NCBI RefSeq assembly: GCF_031143425.1
Contig: NC_090450.1
Location: 166,339,486-166,403,485 of the forward strand
From: Pleurodeles waltl
Taxonomy: Eukaryota; Chordata; Amphibia; Caudata; Salamandridae
Direction of reading: 5' to 3'
DNA length: 64,000 nt
Under the pieces are notes generated by a model that was not told the origin of the DNA, did not search any database, and saw nothing but the letters and a program-made list of their open reading frames with translations. Positions 24,241 to 35,424 of this stretch are shown in pieces. How positions within the stretch are numbered: the first letter of the stretch is position 1; the number at the start of each line of letters is the position of its first letter. The position numbers and the translations under genes were made by a program.

Positions 24241-25423
24241 TGCCACAAACATAGTTTTAATAATACATTTTTTATAATGAACAGACGATGATGTGTGGAA
24301 ATTGTATCACCTAGTATAATGATTTGTTGTGATCATATTAAAGTATTTGTTTCATACACAGTTCAGAATTAACAAAAATGTGCTTCATTTGTGCTCCTAA
24401 TTCTGATACATTCTGAAATACTTGCACAGTACAATTAAATGTTGTCATGTGATAGACAAAAACTCTTTCCAGCAAGATTGTCACCCAAATCCTCTCACTT
24501 TGAACTCAGAGAAAAAAAAGTAAACACCAAGCACTCGCCGAAGAAAGAGCCCGACATTTGACCTTGTTCTTTGAATGCACAGCAAATGTAACGATATAAG
24601 AACAAGATTTACAGGCACTCAGAAGGATACTTTAAATAAACTCAAGCTGGACAGCCTAAAACAAATGTAGCCAGCAAATTAAAAGCAAGGAAATGTGAGT
24701 TACAAACCACAAACCCAATAGCAATCAACAGGCAAAATGCATTCCCAGGAAAGCTCTCTGAATGTACTTAAAGTGGCAGCTCTGGGATGCTTTGTGGGAA
24801 TATTCCAGTATTTTAGCCCAGTTCATATCTTGCAGAGGTTTTTCCACGTCCAGGTAGTATGGAGAGAAACCCTTGTGTTGTTTTCATGTTGCAGGAAAGG
24901 TCTGTACACCCATCTTATTAGTTTACCACAAGTCCTTATAGTGCAAAGGTTCTGTCACACATCTCATGGGGTTAGTGCTAGGTGGCGGACATGAAATATG
25001 GCATTTAATGATTGTTTAAGATGTTTGTAAGTAAGGAGTTGACCTAGGAGAAGATTGCTGTCTGCCACAAGAGTTTATAAATCTACAGCCAGCTGTATCA
25101 AAATCACATTTTTCATTCCTTAACTAGTGAATTTTAAGAAATTGATATTTAGGGAATGCAAAATGCTATGTAACAAAATAGCAATAACCTAATAGCGATT
25201 CCTACAGAATCGCAATCGCTATTCGGAATTGAGACTCCATTCATTCCTATGGGCCTGAATGGTTTTGGATTTCCTAATCTGTGATTTCCTATTAGGAATT
25301 TGCAAATTATGAAACGCAAAACCAAAGGTGCTGAGGGCCTAGGCCTTTGATGCACCCCAAAAACAATTGTGCACATTTAAAGCACACATATGCCCTAGGG
25401 GCATGTGTGCACTAACTGCCACT
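24241..25423. other. Intronic sequence; old repeat near its right end
   Basis: 24.24-25.13 kb shows no gene. About 25140-25423 appears to be part of another repeat family that the TTAA element split, since related TTTCCTATT and AGGAAATC-type words continue at 28754-28960. Confidence 0.4.
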
Positions 25424-25442
25424 TTAACCCCTTCGTCGCCAC

Positions 25443-25502
25443 GGACGTAATGGTTACATCCATGTCTGCGCCCGTGTGGCGCAATGGACGTAACCATTAC
25501 GC
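25443..25502. repeat. Subterminal palindrome of the TTAA element
   Basis: GGACGTAATGGTTAC is followed about 30 bases later by GTAACCATTACG, forming a stem just inside the left end. Such subterminal stems can serve as transposase-binding sites; that role is inference. Confidence 0.6.
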
Positions 25503-25797
25503 CCTGGGACCAGCGCTCCCCCCGAGGGCGGAAGGCCAGGGATGAAAGGGGAATCCCTTCCCCTTCCACCCGACCCCCCTCCCACCCCGTGACGTCAGCG
25601 CGCAATTGCGCGCTGTTTGTCACAGGGCCTCCTCCCATTGCGCTGGAAGCTCAGCTTCCAGCGCGATCGGAAGAGAAATGCTTTGCATTTCTCTTCCGAT
25701 CACGTTGGGGAGGCCAAGAGAGGATTCAAAGGGAAGGAAAGTTATTTCCTTTCCTTTGAAGTCTCTCTCTGCGTTTTGGCAGCCGAAACTGACATAA

Positions 25798-26342
25798 GGG
25801 AGTGACCCCTTGGGCAAGGGTCGCTCCCAGGGGGGGAATTTTCTTTTAAGGGCTTTTCTGCCCCCCCCAGCGGGGCAGAAACCTCTAGGCACCAGGGATA
25901 TTTTTATTTTTTTTGTTTTGTTTTTGTTTAATTTTTTGTTTTAGAGGTGGGGAGCGACCCCTTGGGCAAGGGTCGCTCCCAGGGGGGGGCATAATATATT
26001 TTAAATTTGGCAAATTTATTTTAGGCCATTTCTGCCCCCCCGGGGGCAGATCGGCCTATTGTTATTAGGCCGATCTGCCCACGGGGGGCAGAAACCTCTA
26101 GGTGCCAGGGCAATGTTTTTTTCTTTTTTTTTTTTTTGAGATGGGGAGCGATCCCTTAGGCAAGAGTCGCTCCCCTGGAGGGGCAAATTGTATTTAGACC
26201 AATTCTGCCCCCCTTGGGGGCAAATCGACTGATTTTAGGTGAATCTGCCCCCAAGGGGAGCAGAAACCACTAGGCACCGGGGATCTTCTTTTTTGCGCTG
26301 TCATGCAAAGGGAGCGACCTTGTAGGCAAGGGTCGCTTCCCG
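25798..26342. repeat. Four-fold hairpin array in the TTAA element
   Basis: The palindromic word GGGAGCGACC...GGTCGCTCCC, with a core like CTTGGGCAAG, occurs at 25798-25828, 25948-25981, 26144-26175 and 26308-26342. Spacing is about 150-195 bp and each copy is followed by a T-rich or CCCC-rich stretch. Between copies two and three, 26029-26096 forms a further long stem around GATCGGCCTA and TAGGCCGATC. Confidence 0.8.
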
Positions 26343-26386
26343 GGGGGAGGGGGAATTTATTTTAGGCCATATCTGCCCCCCCTGGG

Positions 26387-27700
26387 GCCGGCTGAGCTAG
26401 AGGCCAAAATCCACAGGTAGACACCTCTGTTTTCTGTGAAAAAATGTGATGTGTCCACGTTGTGTTTTGGGCCATTTCCTTTTGTGGGCGCTAGGCCCAC
26501 CCACACAAGTGAGGTACCATTTTTATTGGAAGACTCGGAGGAACTCTGGGTGGAAGGAAATTTGTGGCTCCTCTCAGATTCCAGAACTTTCTGTCACCGA
26601 AATGTGAGGAAAATGTGTTTTTTTTAGCCAAATTTTGAGGTTTGCAAAGGATTCTGGGTAACAGAACCTGGTCAGAGCCCCACAAGTCACCCCATCTTGG
26701 ATTCCCCTAGGTCTCTAATTTTAAAAAATGCACAGGTTTGGTAGGTTTCCCTAGGTGCCGGCTGAGCTAGAGGCCAAAATCTACAGGTAGGCACTTTGCA
26801 AAAAACACCTCTGTTTTCTGCCAAAAAATGGGATGTGTCCACGTTGTGTTTTGGGGCATTTTCTGTCGCGGGCGCTAGGCCTACCCACACAAGTGAGGTA
26901 TCATTTTTATCGGGAGACTCGGGGGAACGCTGGGTGGAAGGAAATTTGTGGGTCCTCTCAGATTCCAGAACTTTCTGTCACTGAAATGTGAGGAAAATTT
27001 GTTTTTTCAGCCAAATTTTGAGGTTTGCAAAGGATTCTGGGTAACAGAACCTGGTCAGAGCCCCACAAGTCACCCCATCTTGGATTCCCGTAGGTCTCTA
27101 GTTTTCAAAAATGCACAGGTTTAGTAGGTTTCCCTAGGTGCCGGCTGAGCTAGGGGCCAAAATCTACAGGTAGGCACTTTGCAAAAAACACCTCTGTTTT
27201 CTGTAAAAAAAATGGGACGTGTCCACGTTGTGTTTTGGGCCATTTCCTTTCGTGGGTGCTAGGCCTACCCACACAAGTGAGCTAGCATTTTTATCAGGAG
27301 ACTTGGGGGAACGCTGGGTGGAAGGAAATTTGTGGCTCCTCTCAGATTCCAGAACTTTCTGTCACCGAAATGTGAGGAAAATGTGTTTTTTTAGCCACAT
27401 GTTGAGGTTTGCAAAGGATTCTGGGTAACAGGACCTGGTCAGAGCTCCACAAATCACCCCATCTTGGATTCCCCTAGGTCTTTAGTTTTCAAAAAACAGG
27501 TTTGGTAGGTTTCCCTAGGTGCCGGCTGAGCTAGGGGCCAAAATTTACAGGTAGGCACTTTGCAAAAAACACCTCTGTTTTCTGTCAAAAAATGGGATGT
27601 GTCCACGTTGTGTTTTGGGGCATTTCCTGTCGTGGGCGCTGGGCCTACCCACACAAGTGAGGTATCATTTTTGTCGGGAGACTTGGGGGAACATAGAATA
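26387..27700. repeat. 380-bp tandem repeat, about 3.5 units
   Basis: Units start with GCCGGCTGAGCTAG at 26387, 26757, 27140 and 27521 (spacing 370, 383 and 381 bp). Copies are highly similar, each carrying GTGTCCACGTTGTGTTTTGG and GGATTCTGGGTAACAG. The last copy stops near 27695. Short open frames recur in each copy but vary in length and show no domain. Confidence 0.9.
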
Positions 27701-28753
27701 GCAAAACAAGTGTTATTGCCCCTTGTCTTTCTCTACATTTTTTCTTTCCAAATATAAGAGAGTGTGTAAAAAAGACGTCTATTTGAGAAATGCCCTGTAA
27801 TTCACATGCTAGTATGGGCACCCCGGAATTCAGAGATGTGCAAATAACCACTGCTCCTCAACACCTTATCTTGTGCCCATTTTGGAAATACAAAGGTTTT
27901 CTTGATAGCTATTTTTTACTCTTTATATTTCAGCAAATGAATTGCTGTATACCCGGTATAGAATGAAAACCCACTGCAGGGTGCAGCTCATTTATTGGCT
28001 CTGGGTACCTAGAGTTCTTGATGAACGTACAAGCCCTATATATCCCCGCAACCAGAAGAGTACAGCAGACGTAACAGTATATTGCTTTCAAAAATCTGAA
28101 ATTGCAGGAAAAAGTTACAGAGTAAAACGTAGAGAAAAATTGCAGATTTTTTCAGCTCGATTTCAATATCTTTTTTTTCAGTTGTTATTTTCTGTAGGAA
28201 ACCCTTGTAGGATCTACACAAATTACCCCTTGCTGAATCCAGAATTTTGTCTACTTTTCAGAAATGTTTTGGTTTCTGGGATCCAGCATTGGTTTCATGC
28301 CCATGTTTGTCAATGACTGGAAGGAGGCTGAAAGCACAAAAATCATAAAAATGGGGCAGTCCCAGTAAAATGCCAAAATTGTGTTGAAAAATTGGGTTTT
28401 CTGATTCAAGTCTGCCTGTTCCTGAAAGCTGGGAAGCTGATGATTTTAGCACCACAAACCCTTTGTTGGTGCCATTTTCAGGGAAAAAAACCACAAGCCT
28501 TCTTCTGCAGCCCCTTTTTCCAATTTTTTGGGAGAAAAACAATTCCACTGTATTTTGGCTAATTTATTGGCCTCCTTCTGGAGAACCCACGAAGTCTGGG
28601 TACCTCTAGAATCCCTAGGATGTTGGAAAAAAAGGACACAAATTTGGCGTGGATAGCTTATGTGGTCAAAAAGTTATGAGGGCCTAAGCGCAAACTGCCC
28701 CAAAAAAAGGCTTGGCACCTGAGGAGGAAAAGGCCTGGCAGCGAAGGGGTTAA

Positions 28754-30319
28754 AAAATGCATTTTAATGCATTTTTTAAAAGGGCACATGGTTACCATCA
28801 ACTTGAAATTGACGGTAATAACATTTCCTAAATGTCCAGTTCGCATTTAGAAAATGATTATTACAGGTGCATAGGGGTTCGCAAATAGGATTTCCTATTT
28901 AGAGAATCACTGTTGTGTAGTCTCTCATTATTCTAATGAGACTACTGAATTTTGAGCAGCAGAATCGCCGGCGATGTGGTAGACTGAGTCTGACCCACTA
29001 CAGGTGACACCTGTCACCCCAATCCTGGTTTTGCTGCGGCTAACTAGCAGTGCCTCATCTCTTCCAAAGGGTGGGGATGATTGGGCAACCGAGCGCATGA
29101 CATAATTGATTTTTCAGGGAAACCATGGTCACTCAGGTCTCCTCTGTTTCTTTCAGTTACATTAGTCTCACATACACAATGACAAACAGAGGCAGTATAT
29201 GTTTCAATAATATTTTAATGAAGCAACTGCATCTTAGATAGCAAAGCATGTGCTGCAATAACCAGGACGATACAGCATGACAAGATTAAAATTGTGGTGA
29301 GGAGTGTAAAGCATAGAAATAACGCTACCATTTTGTCACTAGAGTCAATAGACTAATTCCTACCTAGGCTATAATAGAGCACAACATGTTAAGCTCTAAT
29401 TCTGCCCTTCAGATTTCCCTGGGAAGACATCATCCCCCATACCTGAGCAACAGCCTAAAGTCTGCATAAGCAGCTGTAGTGAAGGGTCCAGCAATCAGCA
29501 TACAGTCGTTGTTCTCTGGCTGGAATCTCCCTCTAACGTGTAAGGGACAGGGAAGTGTTTATATAATAAAACAGCTGATGTTCTGAGAAAATGTCCCTAC
29601 AGGATGTGTGTTTTTCTATGAATGTCAGAGACAAAACTTGTACCACGTTCACCGGCAACCTATCTTACTGCAGTCCTTGAAAGAAGCACAGAGTGAGCAA
29701 GAAAGTCTTGTTTTTCTAAATAGAACAAGACTGCAAAAGTAAATAATAAACGAAGCGTAATAAAATAAACAATTGTGATTTCTTAAAATGGGACAGCAAT
29801 GCTTTTCATACATTTTGAAAGGCTATTTTGCACTCACAAATGGTGAAATTTACCGATTCGCATAGTTTGCGAATGGAAACTGTATTGAGATAGCTGGTCC
29901 TTAGTATATTGCCGCCCACAAACAAATGCCCCAATTTCAATAGGCCTGCAGCATGCCACTGACAGAGTTGCCCTAAGCACAGCCATCCTGTCCAAGTGAA
30001 AGGCCTAACAAAAGTCGAGCAGGAGCATAAGTTTTCTTCATATAAATGAGTTTACAGGTTCTATCAAGGCAAGAGATATCTGTACAGGATACCCCTGGAT
30101 GGCGTTCCATAGAATGGTCAGTATGAAACAATGAATAATGCAGTGAGCGCTCCTTAAAGTCTTTACGATAAACCTCATCTCATGCAGGGGGAAGCCAGAC
30201 AGTCTGCAAGCAACCCGCTGGAGCAGTGCACCTAAATATTAGTGTTCTAATCCAGAAGGACTAATCTACCTGCAGTCACAAGTATTTTTAGAATGATGAG
30301 ACACCCAATGGCACCCAAA
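28754..30319. other. Intronic sequence without a recognisable gene
   Basis: 28754-28960 continues the repeat family interrupted by the TTAA element. The rest is intron sequence with no supported coding region. Confidence 0.45.
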
Positions 30320-30590
30320 TAACCAAATCAGATATGGGGCATGTCTGAAGAAGGAATGAGGGATGAGCAGGGGAAGGTTTGCAAAATAATATGATAATCA
30401 GGGTAACACACCATCCTCACTAGTTCTACGTGGCCCATTACTGAAAGTGTAAGAGAAGACCAAAAAACAAACTGGGCTTGAAGGGACTGTATTGCTCTGC
30501 CCAGATTTCTATTGTGCAGATCAGTGGGGAAATGGTAGATACTAATCCCTAGGTATTGAAATGTAACTAGTCCCCAGTTCATTCAGGTCT
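30320..30590 (-). pseudogene. Fragment of an L1-like reverse transcriptase (C-terminal part)
   Basis: The minus strand reads QYLGISIY, then RAIQSLQAQFVFWSSLTLS, then VMGHVELVRMVCYPDYHI. This follows the order seen after the catalytic box in L1/Tx1-type ORF2 proteins: a YLGI block, a Trp with LSL, a GR-like turn and a KM-LP-like stretch. It is a short isolated piece without ends, and is a different family from the LINE at 14-22 kb. Confidence 0.6.
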
Positions 30591-33480
30591 AATTATATAT
30601 GAAGAGAAATCATTACAATGTGTTAAAATACACTAATTACATTTTAAAATTGTTCTCATGTTTTTACATTTTGTTAGTGCAATTTACATCCCAAATATTT
30701 GGAAGATTCTATATGTACGTTGACACTTAGGGTTAAATCAAGTCACTGGTTTAGCCTTGAGTCAATTGTAAATTCAACTAACCTTGCTGGGGCCCCTGCT
30801 CACTCATAACAAGCATGAACAGCAGCCCATTGCATCAAAAGAGTTTGCCACAGTGGGTGCGTGCTGCTTGTTCAACCACTTGACAGTACTTCTTCTCTTT
30901 CTCTCCACTTTGCTGAGACAACTTCTAAGGTACGCAATACTTTGCGATAGTCTTGGTGGACCCATCTTGTCTGATTTTAGGAATGCCCACCTTGTTCTTC
31001 TCTCCCTTATTTATCCATTTCTTAGCAACCGCACTTTGAATAAGTTGCAGTAGATCTCCCATCTGATCTCAATTTCATCTTCCTCTTTTATTCTCTTTGA
31101 TTGGTAGTCCGGCTCCCTGCTCTGAGATAAATGTAGAGTCCCGGAAGTACACTCTAGTGCTGTGAGGCTACGCACAAGTTGTGGGTACCTCACATCCTGA
31201 CATTAGGTGTGAGACTTTCGCCCACACCTTCTGCTCTGTCTCATTAATTTTTTTAGGTTTAAAGTCCACTGGAGGTTGTGGTGAGCTAGAAGTTTTTTTC
31301 TTTTGTTCAACTTGTTTAAACTATCATAAGTTTACTTACCTCAATGTTTCTCAGACTGTTTGCTATGGATATTAAAATGTGTAAAAACATAATCAGAATG
31401 TTGCTGTTGCTTTCTCTCCAAAAAAGTTTGGGAAGATTTGGGTAAGGATGATGGCCTTGACCCCATGCTGAAGGGCATGAATTTACTATTGAAAAGGCAG
31501 TAATGTGCCACCTGAATGTAGCACATCAGGAGGCAATCACAAAAAGACCACAGTGAATAAATAGTGCTATGTAGAAAATAGTAAATTAATGCATTTATTA
31601 TGTAGTGGTGTATGGCCTCTCCTTGTATGTGTCTGTAAAACTGACTGTTGTTCTTGAATATTTGTCCTGAATTTTGACCCTTCATCCTGGATTTTTGTCC
31701 TGAAGTTTGACCCTTTGTCCTGAATTTGTTCCAGTCCTGTCCAGAACTTGCCTCCATGCTAGGTGGTCACCCTAAATGCAAATGATAAAGATTGTTGCCT
31801 GCAGGGGAGCAGTGGATTGATGTGACCCATCCAATTAAAAGGTTGGTAGAGAAGCTGCGCTGAATGAACGAACAAACACAAAGAGGTATAAGAAAACAAT
31901 CAACTAAGATACAAGCAAATGAGATTGGAAAAAAAACATCCCGTGGTAAGCAACGGGCTGAACCAAAGACCACTCTAATTATTGATATTGTTCACAAGAG
32001 ATCTTTGACAGTCTATAGGCAAGACTTTAAAAATGATGGATCTTGGTTACTGAATTGGAGTGCAGTGCTACCACCTTATCCAGGATACAGAGAAAATACA
32101 CCACATTGCTGTGAGAACAGTGTGGATTTCAATTTTGGACAGTTGATTTCAGTGGCTGCTGTTGACATGTGTTAGTGGTGGGGCGTAAACGTTGGGTATG
32201 ACTTTCATGTAGCGAGTGAAGCAAAAAAGCTTAATTGACAAACAAACGTGGGGTCCAAGGTGAGTTCTCCTCCCAAGAAAAATTTGAAAAAATGGTGCAT
32301 TTGAAAACAAATTAATTTAGTGAGAAAGCAAGGTTTATAAAACAGTGGAAGCGTATGGTCTTGAAATACTAAACACAATGAAAACTGTCCCATATCTTAA
32401 TGCAACAATACGTTCAATACTTGCTTTAATGCGCAAATTGTACAGTGCAACAACTTCAGGCCTTTTAAAGTGTGTGCTTGCTCATTGTCTTGCACTGCAT
32501 GCAGCATCAACTTTGGAAGAAAATTCTTGAACCAGGCATCACAAAGCACCCACAGCTGCTTGCTGTAATCAATCATACAGAAATATGTGCAGACAGATCT
32601 TTAAGTGGGATGAAGAAAGTGGGGGTTCTCTAGAAGGGAACATGTAAAATAAATTTATGGGATTCCCATTGTGTGCCACCCAGCCTGTATTTTAGTTTCT
32701 CTCTGAGATGTTACTGCATCCAGAAATATATCACAACAACTGACAAACATCTAAAACCTGTCAGTACTATTGGCTTTGTCAGTGGATCTCAGCTGTTTAA
32801 GATAAATGAGTAACAGCAATGAGTAGTGATAAATAATTTAAATTGAAAATGTTTAAATTCTAAAATTGTGAGACTGTGAATTAAATATTATTGAGGCCCA
32901 TGGAAGGAGTATGGCCTTCAGTTATGTATGCTTTACGTAAGCTATGTATGCCTTTTTTCTCTTCACAACTCATCCATCTGCACATTTTCAACCTCCTCTC
33001 CTTCCTCTTCAGCACCCTCTTTTCCCTCCCCCATAAATGCACTCCCTTGCATCTCCCTCAGTTTACCACCCCAAACACTGCATTCATTCACATTTAAGCA
33101 CCTTATTTCATTTTGCTTTTGCCTTCTAAATAATTTAACCTCTATGCACCCCTTCACACACATTTAAACTGAATTCCAATTGCAACTAGAATACATGACC
33201 ATTATTCTGTGTTCTCTGCAGACAGACCAACCCGCTGTCAGGCCCTTTGCTTTGCCTTCACCCTCAGCACCAGCACTCGCAATCAAAGCCCCTCATAAAC
33301 ACCTGGCACGAGTCAAAGCATGCACTATGCAAGAGTAATACAATGCTCAGAAACACAGCATGATGAAACAGTTAACTCTCGGGGAATTAAACTTTAAGTA
33401 AAACATGTAGAATAAGAGCAACTAAATGGGGGGGACACATTACACACATTTTAAAATTCATTGTTCACATATCAATCCAT
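30591..33480. other. Intronic sequence; small tandem repeat inside
   Basis: No recognisable gene. A short array at 31655-31745 repeats TTTTGTCCTGAA and TTTGACCC words about three times. Open stretches at 31864-32175 and 32345-32530 show no motif I can name. The Pro/Ser-rich tract at 32.9-33.1 kb is C/T-rich low complexity. Confidence 0.45.
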
Positions 33481-33672
33481 TTCTGATGGATACAACTACC
33501 TGTGGATTCCTCACTCATTGAATTTTCCCCATGCGCCAGCTTCCGACGGAAATTTTCTCCTAGCTTCAGCACGTCGACGAGGACGTCACAATTGCCCGTC
33601 TCCCACGCTATGCCGTCTGACGTCATACAGGCAATAAGAGGAACTCGCCGGCGTGCTGATGTCAGTTCCCTT
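33481..33672 (+). repeat. DIRS left inverted terminal repeat
   Basis: Starts TTCTGATGGATACAACTACC. From GTGGATTCCTCACTCATTG onward it is the reverse complement of 39212-39380 with scattered mismatches. Both copies keep GACGTCA-like words (TGACGTCATACAGGC on this side), which resemble CRE sites. Confidence 0.85.
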
Positions 33673-33754
33673 TTTTCCGTGCCTTCAAGCGACGGTTATT
33701 CTTTGAGGGAGCAACTGTTTCTGCTGCGTAGTTACAGTTACTGTATCTATCGAA

Positions 33755-35220
33755 ATGTCACAACGAAAGTCGGGCTTTAAGCCTTGTAGAGAGTGCAGGG
33801 GCAAGATGTCGGTGACAGACCCACATGCGGATTGCTTGTGGTGTCTGAGCTCCGAACATGAAGTGGAAGAATGTGGATCCTGTCAACGCATGAATCCTAA
33901 AGCGTTGAAGGAACAAGAGGCTAAGCTGCTTTTGGCGAAGTCCAAAAAGAAAGAAAAGCGGCACCGGCGCAGATCTTTATCACCAAAATCTCATCAACGT
34001 CACCGTGACTCCCGGCACCTTCATGATTCTTGACGCCGTTCGAGTAGAGAGCGTTCACGCTCGAGGTCGCCTTCGGTTCGGCGCCATAAGACATGGGAGG
34101 TTAGTCCCACCATCACTCCTCAGCCGCATACACCTCCCACTTCTCCGACTTCTCCGAAGTCTCCGCGTGTGTCTTCGAGATCGTACCTCAACAGGATCCT
34201 GAGTTTTCACCTGCGCAATCTGAGATGCCTGGGCCGGCACCGTTATCACCTCGGGCGCAGGCTCCGCAATATCCATCATTCCCGGTGCCAGGTGCTGATA
34301 GTTCCGCATTTCTTAATGCGATGCTTGCCATATTTGCAAAGATGGCTCCAGGTGGTGGTCCAGTTTATCCTTCGGGCCATTGGCTTTTGATATGGGTGCT
34401 CCGGCTCCTTTACGGCCGACACCTTTCATGCCCTTCCTTCCAATGGGAGGTGCTGGCTCGGCGCTGGTTCTTTTGGCGTCGCCTACAAGACCTGCGACTC
34501 CGATGAGGACTGCTGTCCCAGCGCCGGAGGGTTCTTCACCATCTCGTCCTCTGCCTCAGTCAGCGCCGAAAAAGCCCACAGCGCCGATGGATCCGGCATC
34601 GGATGGATCAGAGGATCGGCGTCAGGTGAGGTCATCGACGTCGGCGGACGCCTTGTCGACGCCAAGGATCGAGGCCAGGCTTCATTCTTGGAGGCTAGTT
34701 CTTCGCCTCCTTGAGGAACAGGAGTATAACAGGCAGGCCCTGGAGGAGTTTGAGATTGAGGAGCCTCTGGCAGATCTTCATGGTTTGGACACTGCTAGTG
34801 GCTTGGACACTTCCCCAGACATCAACATCTCCTGGGGAATATACAGAGGAGGCTGCTTCTTTCCACTCTGTTTTAAGAAAAGCAGCTGACTTTTTAGGCC
34901 TTCCCCTCCCAGTGGCTGAGGCGAAACCCAACATTTTGACAGAAGTGCTACATCCGGCCTCGGCTATTGCAGAACCTATTTTGCCTTTTAATGAGGCTCT
35001 CCTTGATCCAATTATGGAGATTTGGAAAAAGCCAGTCACATCTACGGCTGTTAACAGGACAGTAGCGCGTAGATATCGGGTGGCTCCTGCGGATCCAGGC
35101 TTTTTGTCAAAGCACCCGACTCCAGAAAGCTTGGTTGTGCAAGCTTCATGTTCCTCACGTACTGCTCCAGGTTCCTTTCCGGGTGTTCCTTCGGATAGAG
35201 ATTCTAAAAAGATGGACTAG
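33755..35220 (+). pseudogene. DIRS gag-like gene (disrupted)
   Basis: The first frame starts MSQRKSGFKPCRECRGKMS and keeps paired Cys/His (CRECRGK, DPHADCLWC, CGSCQRM), a knuckle layout typical of vertebrate DIRS gag starts. A stop follows the basic region at 34031-34033 (TCT TGA CGC, plausibly a CpG change of CGA). The reading then continues through a Ser/Pro-rich part, with frame changes near 34.2, 34.38 and 34.75 kb, into a helical part around FLGLPLPVAEAKPNILTEV. The product would coat the element RNA. Multiple lesions show it is dead. Confidence 0.75.
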
Positions 35221-35424
35221 TCTTCAAAAAAAACTTTCTCTTCTTGTAGTATGGCCCTTAAGTCCACGAATGCCACATGTATCTTGGGCAGATACATCTA
35301 CGCCCTTATGGAGGCGGTCAAGTCATCTCATTCTGGATTACCTCAGGAGGTGTTGGGCCTTTTGTCGGATGCTCAGGCTGCGGCGACCCAAGTAATCCAG
35401 TAAGGGCTTGACACAACTGATTCT

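Larger units (their letters stand above)
25428..28749. mobile_element. TTAA-flanked non-autonomous DNA transposon, 3.3 kb
   Basis: TTAA stands at 25424-25427 and 28750-28753. The ends are inverted repeats: CCCCTTCGTCGCC on the left and, reverse-complemented, CCCCTTCGCTGCC on the right. TTAA target choice is typical of piggyBac and Kolobok elements. No transposase is encoded, so the element is non-autonomous. Inside are a palindromic subterminal region, four similar hairpins (25.8-26.35 kb) and 3.5 tandem units of about 380 bp. Confidence 0.75.

Noticed and set aside
22777..24248. Long minus-strand frames rich in Leu, Tyr, Thr and His
   Set aside because: By-product of the five-base satellite; overlapping frames all stay open and composition follows the repeat.
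25484..25892. Open frames in the left part of the TTAA element
   Set aside because: Overlapping frames on both strands over a palindromic region; no transposase motif.
26387..27700. CRISPR-like direct repeats
   Set aside because: The repeats are 380 bp long and head to tail without unique spacers, and the context is a vertebrate intron.
31864..32530. Two plus-strand open stretches, considered as a hAT-type transposase remnant
   Set aside because: A C-L-A-x-H-like word is present, but no zinc finger, catalytic block or terminal repeats could be identified.
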